DNA of 64,000 bases from Balamuthia mandrillaris (lineage: Eukaryota > Discosea > Longamoebia > Balamuthiidae): positions 302,501 through 366,500 of the forward strand of contig JAVKOQ010000017.1 in the NCBI GenBank assembly GCA_031835245.1, given 5' to 3'. The translations under genes were made by a program, and so were the position numbers. Below, in pieces: positions 51,771 through 61,491 of this stretch (positions are counted from its first letter, which is position 1; the number at the start of each line of letters is the position of its first letter). The notes under the pieces were generated by a model. The model saw only the letters and a list, made by a program, of their open reading frames with translations, searched no databases and had not been told where the DNA came from.

Positions 51771-53153
51771 TCAGCTCACTTGATAAGCAAACCGAGAAAG
51801 AACGTTCATAGCTCCCATCTCTTTTAGCAACTCCAACTGAGCGGGTTGTTTGAGGTACCATGAGCCGCTAAAGTTGAGACCGTTAGCAGAGATGCCTTCC
51901 CATTCCTCTTGCTGTCGTGGCACCACCAGCATCCAGTCCTTCGTTATCAGCACGTTGTGAGGGTCGCTGATATCTTCCAGCTTCACCATATCCTTCTCTT
52001 TGTGTACAGCGGATTGACCCTTCTCTTCTTCCCTCTTCTCGCCATCTGCTTCGTCTGGTGGGAGGTGCTGCAAGTGAGTAGGTCGGTGCTTATGAAGCTT
52101 GAGGCCGAGCACAGCAGCCAGCTTATAGTATAGCGCGGAGAGGCGTTTGCCATCTTGGTAGCTGTTCTCAGCCTCCTCGTCCGCATCCAATGCTGCCCAG
52201 TCGGTGGCTCTGCTGATAGACCATGGCAACAAGCAACAACTGTGCTTGAACTTGAACTGAGGAACGGTGAACGGCCTGGTATGCGCCTCATCGTCAGCAA
52301 CAACACAATTCCTAGCTGCCTTTTCTATGTCATCATTGACAGTTGCTCCAGTGGAAGATGACGATGACTTGCTACTGAGAGCAGCTACAGCAGCTTGCAT
52401 GATAGGCTTATGAAACGGAACGATGGGAGTACGCTCCGACTGTGGATAGGGGACCACCTGCAGGTGCTTGTGAGGCTGGCTAGGGCCTGCCTGCTTGCCA
52501 CAATTGTAGAAACCCAGTCCTTGCAGCTCGCATACGACCCGCCACAGCACGGTCATATCCTTGGCTGAGGGACACTCCACCTGCGGTCTAAAGCTGGTTG
52601 TCACGATGAGGACGTGGTTGTCCATCACGTTGAACTTGTTGAGGAGGAGGGCGTAGGAGCCCTGTGTTAAACCTGGTGGACACAGAGGAGGCCATAGTAT
52701 GTGAAGGTCCTCTTCGTAGGGTGGGAGGAAGGGGTCCTTCTGGATGATGGTGGAGGAGAAGGCCTGTGGGCGTTCTGTTGTTTCTGAGGCCTTCTTCACT
52801 CTGATGGAGTGCTTCATGGTCTTCAGTAACACAAAACAAGAGAAGCAGCGGGAGAGGGAGAGGCAGAGGGAGAGAGAGAAAGAGGAGGAGGAGGAGGAGG
52901 AGGAGGAGGAGGAGGAGGAGGAGGAGGAGGAGGAGGAGGAGGAGGAGGAGGAGGAGAAAAAAAGAGAGACAGGTACCTCGATGCCAGTGCTCTCTTCCAG
53001 CAAGATGTGTTCGTTGGAGCGGATGGTGTGCAGTGCCCCACTGGCTTTTGCTTTCTTGCTCCTCTGTGCAACTATGTCCAACAAGGAGGATGAGCGGTGG
53101 CTGTTTTCAGCGCTGTCGCACCCATCCGCAGCCCCACCACCGCGGCGTAACAT
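51771..53153 (-). CDS. APA2: Ap4A phosphorylase / ATP adenylyltransferase (GalT-HIT fold)
   Basis: Splits diadenosine tetraphosphate with phosphate to ATP and ADP. Two exons (52977-53153, 51771-52820) give 408 residues (yeast Apa1/Apa2 about 320). The conserved order is present: DPFLPPYEEDLHIL, YALLLNKFNVMDNHVLIVT, GFYNCGKQAGPSQPHKHLQV (HIT-type active site with His-x-His), DPHNVLITKDWMLVVPR and LNFSGSWYLKQ. The intron (52821-52976) is 156 bases, a multiple of three and free of stops, and consists largely of a GGA repeat; retention would add about 52 residues, mostly Ser. The ATG at 53153 is the first in frame. A linker between residues ~245 and 340 is longer than in yeast. Confidence 0.92.
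   Translation of the reverse strand: MLRRGGGAADGCDSAENSHRSSSLLDIVAQRSKKAKASGALHTIRSNEHILLEESTGIEVPVSLFFSSSSSSSSSSSSSSSSSSSSSSSSSFSLSLCLSLSRCFSCFVLLKTMKHSIRVKKASETTERPQAFSSTIIQKDPFLPPYEEDLHILWPPLCPPGLTQGSYALLLNKFNVMDNHVLIVTTSFRPQVECPSAKDMTVLWRVVCELQGLGFYNCGKQAGPSQPHKHLQVVPYPQSERTPIVPFHKPIMQAAVAALSSKSSSSSTGATVNDDIEKAARNCVVADDEAHTRPFTVPQFKFKHSCCLLPWSISRATDWAALDADEEAENSYQDGKRLSALYYKLAAVLGLKLHKHRPTHLQHLPPDEADGEKREEEKGQSAVHKEKDMVKLEDISDPHNVLITKDWMLVVPRQQEEWEGISANGLNFSGSWYLKQPAQLELLKEMGAMNVLSRFAYQVS
52880..52957. repeat. (GGA)n trinucleotide microsatellite
   Basis: About 25 perfect GGA units within the intron of the Ap4A phosphorylase gene; reads as Ser codons in the coding frame of the flanking exons. 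Confidence 0.95.
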
Positions 53154-53465
53154 CGTGTTTTGTTCCCTCCAAACCCTGTCACTCCCTCCCACTTGTTGCT
53201 ATTCGGTTGTTTCGATTTTTGGTTGGTAGATCAGTCCGATCATGTTGCTTCGCAACCAAATATTTCCAGTAAAGCTTTGTTTGGAAGATATCTCATTTTG
53301 TGTTAATCAATAGGGGGGGTATGGCTCGTTCCCTTTGGAATTTTCGTGCGATAGGTCTGAAGGGAAAAGTGTTTCGTGGGGGGAAGGGGTGCGCTTCTAT
53401 TTAAAATGGCCGCCCCTTGCGAAGCGGTGTAACAAGAAGAAGAAGAAGAGCTCAAACAACCGAAA

Positions 53466-53735
53466 ATGACACACAACAACAGTTACTGCGGCCACAACAA
53501 CGACAAGGACAGCAGCTTTGGGGGAGGGAGCAGTTGGAGAAGGACACGGCGCTCAAGAGCAGAACGTGCAACATTAGCAGCAGAAGCTGAAGGAGGATTC
53601 GCCGTCGCGGCATGTACAAATGGAAGGAAGGACGAACGACTAGCGTTCCAGCAACAACCACCAGCGTTCGAGCTGCGGTTCGACATTGGCATTTGGCCCT
53701 TTTGTAATGTAGTTAATAGAAAAACAAGGCAGTAG
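53466..53735 (+). CDS. Small ORF, doubtful
   Basis: 89 codons from an ATG in the 640-base gap between two minus-strand genes. The product is Asn/Ser- then Arg-rich with no domain or signal. No splice or homology support. It may be chance, or a short secretory-free peptide gene; listed because the gap otherwise has no candidate. The rest of 53154-53797 holds the Ap4A phosphorylase promoter and a G-run at 53311-53319. Confidence 0.2.
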   Translation: MTHNNSYCGHNNDKDSSFGGGSSWRRTRRSRAERATLAAEAEGGFAVAACTNGRKDERLAFQQQPPAFELRFDIGIWPFCNVVNRKTRQ

Positions 53736-53797
53736 TGTTGTTGTGTAATCTCGTTAGCATCGAAGTGGAAATAAAAGGCGTAGTAGGCGTGTGTGAA

Positions 53798-55610
53798 CTA
53801 GTAAAAGGCAGTGTCAGTGGTGTAATGCCTCTCTACTTTTCTGAAATGGCCTTGTTTGCCCATCTCCCACAAAAAGTAGTCCAAAAGCATGGCATTGAGT
53901 TGGATGGGTTGGCCTCCTTCTGCTCCACTCTTTGCCTTCCACAGCTTTACGATCTCCTCGCAAGCATGGATGGCAACGCAACGCAGTTCCACTTCTCGGT
54001 CTCCAGGCTTCAATACTGTTTTATGATCCACGTGTGCTGCCAGTTCTTCACTGAGTTCCAAAACTCCATACTACAGTGTTATTAAAAAAAACGCAATGCG
54101 TGTGGTAAGTGATGGATCATCATCGTCCATATGATGAAAAGAAAAAAGACACAACCTCGCGAAGGACTGCTGGAATGACATTGTCAGAGAATATAGTGAG
54201 CTCTGTCACATCAGCAAAAAGGAAAGCGGGCTCCTTCTCCTGTTAAAACAACCAAATAATAAGGATCACTTCAACTGGTAATCTTCGTAGGAATAGAGAG
54301 AACACCACCAACCCCCAATTGCCGAAATAAGTCAGCAGCCAAAAGTTGCGCCTTTTTGAGAATGTAAACATCTTGTCCGTTGTACGTAGCCACGTCCCTA
54401 AACGCAGGAAAAGTGTTTGCCAAGGATTCCACTAGTTGTGCAGCGGTGCATCCCTCCGTCTGTCTCACAAAGTCAAGTACCCACTGGCCAAGTCCTTCCT
54501 TAAAGCCTTTCGCCAGGAGAATTGTTCCCGTTTCGTTCATAACCTACATCATATAGTGTGGTTGCCACGCTTTGAGTTTGAGGTGGAAATGGCGACACGG
54601 ATAGTGAGGACCAGCACAACAAACCCTTTGGATGGTTTCAGCGAGGGGTACAAGGGCAGTTGGCGAGGACACGAAGAAAACAGCCTCTTTGAGTTCCTTT
54701 TCCTCTTGCAATTTGAGGTCGAATAAGTTGGCAACCTGCCCTACATCCATCTTTTGAAGAAATGTGCTATCAAGTTTGTCTCTTTGTACCGAAGAAGAAG
54801 AAGAAGAAGAAGAAGAAGAAGAAGAAGAAGAAGAAGAAGAAGAAGAAGAAGAAGAAGAAGAAGAAGAAGAAGAAGAACAAGAACAAGAACAAGAACAAGA
54901 AGAACAAGAACAAGAAGAACAAGAAGAACAAGAACAAGAAGAACAAGAAGAACGAAGAAAGAAGAACGAAGAAGAACGAAGAACGAAACGAAGAAGAATG
55001 AAGAAGAAGAAGAAGAAGAAAAGAAAAAGTGTAAAGTTAGTAACACCTCGAGCATAGAAAACCAGCAACAGCATGAGGTTCCGCACCCAGAAATATGCAT
55101 GCTCAGCACACCTCGAATGATCGTCTGGTATGCGCCCTGTTAGCGTTTGCATTCGAATAAGTGACCGTTGGAATGTAAACAAGCAAAAGGAGGGGATGAA
55201 AGGCAAGGTGGGCATGTTAATACAGAGTGACAGTGCTTGTGCAAAACGTGTCGAAAGCCACTGCCAAAGTTCAACAAGTCAAGCAAGGCCCAGAGGTTCA
55301 CCTCATCTTGTAAGCTGTCGACCTGGAGTGGAAACCTGTGTGGCTTAAATTCGGTGACCTTTGCTAAAAGTAAAAGTGACAAAAAAAAGGGGGGGGGGGT
55401 GAGGAAAGAGAGGGTGGAAGAAACGAAGGGAAACACGGCAAAAAAAAATAAAGGGGGAGGGAGGGACAACAAACCAAGGTCCAGCTTCTCCACGAAAGAC
55501 TCCAAGCCGACACGTTTTATGTGCACGTCGCGAGCATGGCTGGCCACGTACTCTGCCGACTGTTTCACCTTGTGCAAAATGGTCGCACCACCACCTGATG
55601 GGTCCTCCAT
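53798..55610 (-). CDS. QNG1: Queuosine 5'-phosphate N-glycosylase/hydrolase (Q salvage, DUF2419)
   Basis: Releases queuine from queuosine 5'-monophosphate so that it can be reused for tRNA modification. Seven exons (55475-55610, 55224-55363, 55070-55124, 54625-54779, 54313-54543, 54156-54239, 53798-54070) give 357 residues (human 341). Family motifs in order: VNLWALLDLLNFGSGFRHVL, TIIRGVLSMHISG, MNETGTILLAKGF, TFPAFRDVATYNGQDVYILK, KKAQLLAADLF, FADVTELTIFSDNVIPAVLR (with the conserved Asp), and the helical C-terminus with LLDYFLWEMGK. The third exon's donor (55069) was chosen to keep phase with exon 4; a better-looking GT at 55045 does not. Intron 3 holds a long GAA tract. Confidence 0.92.
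54787..55020. repeat. (GAA)n tract in QNG1 intron
   Basis: About 230 bases of GAA with interspersed CAA and GAAC units. Polypyrimidine on the QNG1 coding strand. Confidence 0.95.
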
Positions 55611-55767
55611 TGGGGGGGGGGGGCTTCAAATCTTTCTTCTTCTTCTGTTGTTGGGTTGAAAATTTTCCAAGAAAAGAGAGCGAGGAGGAGTTCGGCAAAA
55701 AGCGAAAACCAAAGCAAGTAGCAGAACACGTAGGAGCGGCCACCACGGACGGGGAACAGCCCAAAAT

Positions 55768-58700
55768 ATGCCAGAGTACATGTTGAGAGGGATACCAGTG
55801 CGGTTCCCGTTCGAAGCCTACCCCTGCCAGCTGCTCTACATGGAGAGGGTCATACAAAGCCTCCAAGAGGTCTGGTCTTTGTGTTTTCTTCTTTTTTATT
55901 TTGGGGTTTGCTGACTTGGTGTGCTTGTGTGCTGCTCTCCTTTCCTGTGGTACCCCTTTTTGCCATGTTAAAACGAGCCAGGGCAAAAATGCACTGTTGG
56001 AGAGTCCTACTGGCACCGGCAAGACGTTGTGCCTGCTTTGTGCCACGCTTGGGTGGCGTGAGGCTTGGATAGAACAACAACAGGCCCAAAGAAGAGCGGC
56101 GCAGGTTAGCTACGACGACAGAGGCACTGCAGGAGGAGAAACGTTGGCTGTAGGTTATGACCACAGCGAGCTGAGCGCATTGCAGGGTGGATCAACCAGC
56201 AATAACAACTTTCATGAACATTCGGGAGAGAGCTGCGATGGTGGTTTCTCCTCTTCGCCAGTGCCAAAGCGTTTGTTGGATGAGGAAAGGTTGCGAAGGG
56301 CTCCGCGCATTATCTATTCCTCTAGAACGCATAGCCAGCTTTCCCAAGTGGTTAAAGAGCTAAAAAATACCAGTTACAGGTTACGTTTGCTTTGGAGTTT
56401 GTTTTCGTTTTTTATCGTCGTTAGTTCGTAGTCGGATCAAAAAATCGTCATCTTCGTTAACTGCTTGTGTTTTCTTCTCTGCTCACCAAACAGGCCCAAG
56501 ATGTGTATTCTAGGCAGCCGTAAGCAAATGTGCATTCACCCACAGGTGTCACTGGCCCCGGGAGACTTTAGGGACCACAAATGTCGCTCCTTGGTTTCCT
56601 CTGGTAGTTGCAACTACTTTAACAACGTGAAAGGTCTGTTTCCTCTTTCCTCTTTCTCTCCCTCTATTGCTCCTTCATGATGAAACGCCGGATGAAAAAT
56701 AACAAACCCAAAAATGACAGAAAACATTGGCCTAGGACAGGATATAGCGGATATCGAAGACCTGGTTCGTATCGGCCATTACCACGAAGTGTGCCCTTAT
56801 TACCTTTCGAGAGAATTAGAACACTCGGCAGATATCGTTTTTGCTCCTTATAATTATCTCATTGACCCAGCCATTCGTCGTTCCCTTGGAATCGATCTTC
56901 ACAACACCATACTCGTCTTTGATGAAGCTCACAATTTGGTTTGCATTACTTTCTTCTAACTGTCGTTATGTGGCATTTACTCACAATGATTCTATCGTTC
57001 CAACAGGAATCAATATGTGAAGAAGTAGCGTCGCTTGATTTTCGAGTATCTGATTTGCAGCAAGCCATTAAAGAACTTGACATTTGCATTAGCGCTGTTT
57101 CTCGGTCAAATTATGTGGGAGAATCTGACAAGGGCGAACTGCTTCGCGTTCAGCGTGTGTTTTCTCATCTCTTCCCTTCTCTCCATGCCTCTGTTTGTTT
57201 GCTTGTTTGCTTGTTTGCTTGTTTGTTTGTTTGTTTACTTAGATTTGGGTAACAGGGTTTTTTGGAAAGCTCATTCAAGAAATACAGTTGATACGCCTGC
57301 CCAGTGGAGAGCAAAAAGGACTAACCATGCCAGGTGACTTCATCTATGAACTTTTAGAGAAGGTACAAACGCGCATTTCTTAATGTAATGTGAAACGTAA
57401 ACATATTGCTCCAACAGGTTGAAATCACGGATAATGAAACTGCCGATCTTTTTGTTCACATTCTTGAGAAGGCCACCGCTGACCTTGCTGAAGGTATGTG
57501 TTTAATTTCCGTATTCTATTTTAACTAAGATTGTACATTTCACTTATTAGATGACGACTTGAGCTCAGCCAAGAAGACTTCAGTGCTCAAGCAATTCAAC
57601 GATTGTCTCAAAACTTTATATCGCGATGCATCCAGAAACGATTTTCGGGAATGCTTCAAGGTTATTCTAAAATACTGGAATTAATATTCAAATCTTTACA
57701 TCGCACTAACACTATCTTACTGACCAGGTTCATGTGCATGTCGGTAGCCAGCCAACTGCTGGACCTGGAAACCGTTTCAACCGCTTAAATCGTGTGCAAA
57801 CCCTCTACTCTACTGCCGATCTAACCAACTAATAACGGAAATTAAATTTTAAAAATATTTGCAGAGCGCACTCTCAGTTGCTGGTGTTTCAGTGCAGGAG
57901 TGGCAATGCGCGATCTAATTGGGCAAGGAGTGAGGAATGTCATTGTCACAAGCGGCACATTGGCTCCCTTGGACTTTACAGCCCAAGAATTAACTCTGTG
58001 CGTACAAACATTCTCATTCCCCACCAACAATCGAGTACTCATATTCTTACTTGATCCCGCTTTGCCTTCAATATTTAGCCCATTTCCCATACGGCTAGAA
58101 AACAAGCATGTTATCCAGTCATCCCAAATTTTTGTAGGCATATTGGGCGCTGGCCCGTCTGGTTATCCTCTGAACTCCTCTTTCAAGACGAGGGCTGCTG
58201 ACGAATATAAACGATCTCTTGGCGAAGCTTTAGGTAAGTCTCGTTCCTGCCGTTCGCTCTTCATCCTCAAGCTGTACATAGGGGCGCGCTTACCAATGAT
58301 AACTATGTACTGAAAATAGCAAATTTTTCACGGATTGTACCGAACGGTTTACTAGTATTCTTTCCTTCCTATTCTGTGCTGAGCTCGTGTGTTGAATACT
58401 GGAAAGGTGCCAGAGCGGTAAGATTGTGGCAGTGTGATATTTTGCTCATTGCGTTGTTTTTTTTTTTTCTTTTTTGAGAAAAATTGTTTATTTGAGTCTT
58501 TTTATGTTCGTTATTGTGTTTCTTTTAACCTCTTGACTCACTTTATGTATATTGGCCAACAGACCAGCACCGACTCGAATAGCATTTGGTCAAGAATTAC
58601 TAAGTATAAGCAGCCTGTGATGGAACCTCGAGAATCCTTCCAGTTCAATTTGGTTTGTAAAAGCAGGCCAACAACATTCGACCTGCATAGTCTAATCTTT

Positions 58701-60505
58701 CTTCTGGATTGCTTCACCTTAAAGGCTATGGAGGACTATTACAGTAAGGTAGCGGACGAGGAAAGCGGCGGGGCTGTTTTCTTTGCTGTTTGCAGAGGAA
58801 AAGTCTCGGAAGGGTTAGACTTTGCTGATAACAATGGAAGAGCCGTGGTGGTGACGGGCCTGCCTTTCCCATCTCTCTACGACGCAAGAGTTGAGCTCAA
58901 ACGCATCTTTCTTGACGAGAAACAACGAGCTGCTGGCGGTCACGTATGACATGTTCCCTGTCTTTCCTATCCTGTGGCTTTCATCTTTTTTTGCTGATGA
59001 ATTATATAACCTAGTGTTTAGGTGGCAAAGCATGGTATACCCAACAAGCATCTCGCGCTGTAAACCAAGCAGTGGGAAGGGTCATTCGGCATAACAGAGA
59101 CTATGGTGCTATCCTTTTGTGCGATGAACGGTTTTCGTACCCTGTTAACTTATGTGGGCTATCCGCGTGGTTGCGACCCTGCTGTCGCAGCTACTCCTCG
59201 TTTGGGGAGGCAGCTCTTGCCCTTAACCGATTTTTTCAAAGCATCACAGACAATCCACATGTTATGCTGAAGCCCACGTCTGCAAATGATGCGTCTTCAT
59301 TTTCCTCTTCTTCTTCCTCTTTAGTAAGCTCTAGCTCTTTCACTCATTTGCCCCAACAGCAGGATTCTAATCTGTTGCTTTCTTTCTTTCGCTTAGGAGC
59401 CATTAGCTGTACCATCATCAACAACCACACCTTCAACACCGAAAAAGCCTTTTCAAACTCCCTTTCGTGCTCCTAGAACTGATACCTCTTCATCTTCATC
59501 TTCATCTGCTGGTGCAACTCCCCAAAATGCATCTTCATTCCACAATCTTCAAATGGCCAGCCACCCGTTTAACCCTCCCTTATCTTCTGTTCAACCCTCT
59601 CCTGGTGGAGGAACAAACGACCCAAAAAACAATGCTAGAGCATACATCAGGCAAGTAAAAAGCAGCGTCGCTCCGGAGGAATATAAAGAGTTTCAGGCCA
59701 TGCTCCGCGATTTCAAGAGCAAGTCGTTGCGTCTTCAAAACTTGATGAGCAAAGCCCAACAATTGTTTTCTACCCCAGAACGGCGCTCTCTCTTGGTTGA
59801 CTTTATCACGTTTATTCCGCGCAAACACCAACCCAAGTACCAAGCCATGCTGGACCAATCAGCTCAGGCTGCAGTGTCACCGCTACCTGCCCCTCCTCTT
59901 GGTATGTAAATTTTTTTCCTCCATTACTTGTCCTTTTAAAAAACTAAGCTGTGAGTTTGTATCACCAGTGGCGACAGCCGCCAGCCCAAAGCGAGGAACA
60001 GCGTCTGTAGATCTTATAACGGGACAGAGAAACACGCCCACCAAGAAACCACGCCTACTGCACCCATCCCTACAAAAGAACGACAGTCAGCCCTCCGCTA
60101 ATCCCGCCTCATTGTCCTCCTCCACAAGTACTTCTCTTTCCACGACCACAACAACAGCAATTGCAACAACTTCTACAGATCAGCCATCATCGTCTACACA
60201 GCAGCAAGAGTTCTCTTCCCGAAACTTTTTGCAATGCTCCATTTGTCAGGATGCAGCTGATAGCCCCTCTGCTGCTCGTTGTGGCCACATTTGTTGTGCT
60301 GCATGTTGGCAAAAGTGGCTGAGCACCAAGCTTGAATGCCCTGGTAGCTTTCCTTTATTTTTTGTAAATTTATTTTCTTTTTTTGTTTTGTTTTGTTTTG
60401 TTTTGTTTGTTTTCCATCACCATTCTCACCTTCCTACAAACAGTCTGTCGCAGGAGGACCCGCTTGAAGCAGTTGACCAGACTTCATATTTCTATCGGCC
60501 CATAA
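55768..60505 (+). CDS. RTEL1: RTEL1, regulator of telomere elongation helicase 1 (DEAH, Fe-S)
   Basis: Iron-sulfur DNA helicase that takes apart D-loops, T-loops and G-quadruplexes. Eighteen exons all agree in phase and give 1098 residues (human 1219). The start [20 protein letters not shown] is RTEL1-like; [15 protein letters not shown] is Walker [22 protein letters not shown] and [10 protein letters not shown] supply the Fe-S cysteines; VFDEAHNL is the DEAH box; [32 protein letters not shown] are motifs V and VI. Residues ~800-890 hold one harmonin-like helical domain ([20 protein letters not shown]), and the C-terminus is a RING finger ([20 protein letters not shown], then CPVCRRR). Exons: 55768-55869, 55982-56379, 56494-56633, 56721-56938, 57007-57154, 57256-57362, 57418-57493, 57551-57660, 57728-57791, 57865-57997, 58079-58233, 58320-58417, 58563-58652, 58725-58938, 59022-59323, 59397-59901, 59969-60343, 60444-60505. 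Confidence 0.96.
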
Positions 60506-60615
60506 CTTGTGTTCCCTTCTTTTGCAATTTTTTTTGAAAAAAAAATGAGAAAGGAAACAACAACTTCTCTTTCGAAAAAGAGGAAGGGCTAAGCATTTAT
60601 CGTGGAAAGCACAAG

Positions 60616-61150
60616 TTACAGAGCACAGGCCTGGCGTACTAAGTCGACTTCTCCCAGCATGTTTTGTATTCGCAGCACCAGCTGTTTTCGCTCTGCTCTA
60701 AGTTCTTCTCCGCCTCTAAGAGCGTCTAACGCTTCCAGCTTCCGCATTAGCTCTTCCGAGAGGCTGAGGCATTGCTTATGCACCTCCTTGTCTTCCATGC
60801 AGTGCTTACTCTCTGTTAGTTGTTGCTTTTTCCGGTCAATGTTATCGACCTCGCTGCACACTGTTGCTAATATTTGTTCGCCAGATTTTTGGGTAGGTGG
60901 TGCCTCTGCTTCGCTTGCGACAGTGGTTGGGGTTGAGCTTGTGGTCTCTGTGGGTACTCCGTCGAAGAAATTAGAGAGAGCGACCTGCAAGATAACAGAG
61001 AAAGTCAGCCAGGCAGGTAGGGAACAGTGTTACTGCACCCACCTCAACATTCCCTGCAGCAGCCTTCAAGTAAAAAAGAGCTGTCTGACGCTCTGCCCCT
61101 GTCACATCTATGAAGGCCTCCAAGCCAGCCTGTTCCTCCATGCCAGCCAT
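60616..61150 (-). CDS. UBA-like plus BAG domain protein (Hsp70 co-chaperone)
   Basis: Two exons (61043-61150, 60616-60984) give 158 residues. Residues ~8-45 form a UBA-like fold (LEAFIDVTGAERQTALFYLK, then NVEVALSNFF) as found at the start of p47/UBXN proteins. Residues ~70-155 match a BAG domain: three helices with VCSEVDNIDRKKQQL, CLSLSEELMRKLEALDAL and ELRAERKQLVLRIQNML. BAG domains release nucleotide from Hsp70, so the protein probably links Hsp70 to ubiquitinated clients. The frame stays open upstream to 61207 without an ATG, so a further 5' exon cannot be excluded. Confidence 0.85.
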
Positions 61151-61491
61151 GCTATGATCTTTGCGCCGGCTTGTTGGTTCACTGTCTTCCGCATCTTCTG
61201 TCGACACAAAAGGCTAATTCACTCTATTTTTTTGATTGGATGGGGGACCTCTGTGCGTTGGTTCGCTGATGGGATGTTGAAGATTGGCAAAGAAAAACTC
61301 AGCTGCCACATGGTCGTCTGACACTCCAGATTTGCAGACAAGTGTGCTTTGTTCAGTATTTCCCTTACTTTTGCTCTATTTATTTATTTTCCTTGTCTCA
61401 TCATTGCAAGGGTGGCCGCCAAAATTTTAAAAACAGTTTGGTTTCGTCTTCCATTTGTTGTTGCTCTTCTCCACCATCCTCTCCTAATCTA
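61151..61491. other. Intergenic stretch
   Basis: 341 bases between two minus-strand genes. Presumably the promoter and 5' UTR of the UBA-BAG gene and the 3' UTR of the GRAM gene. No gene seen. Confidence 0.45.
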
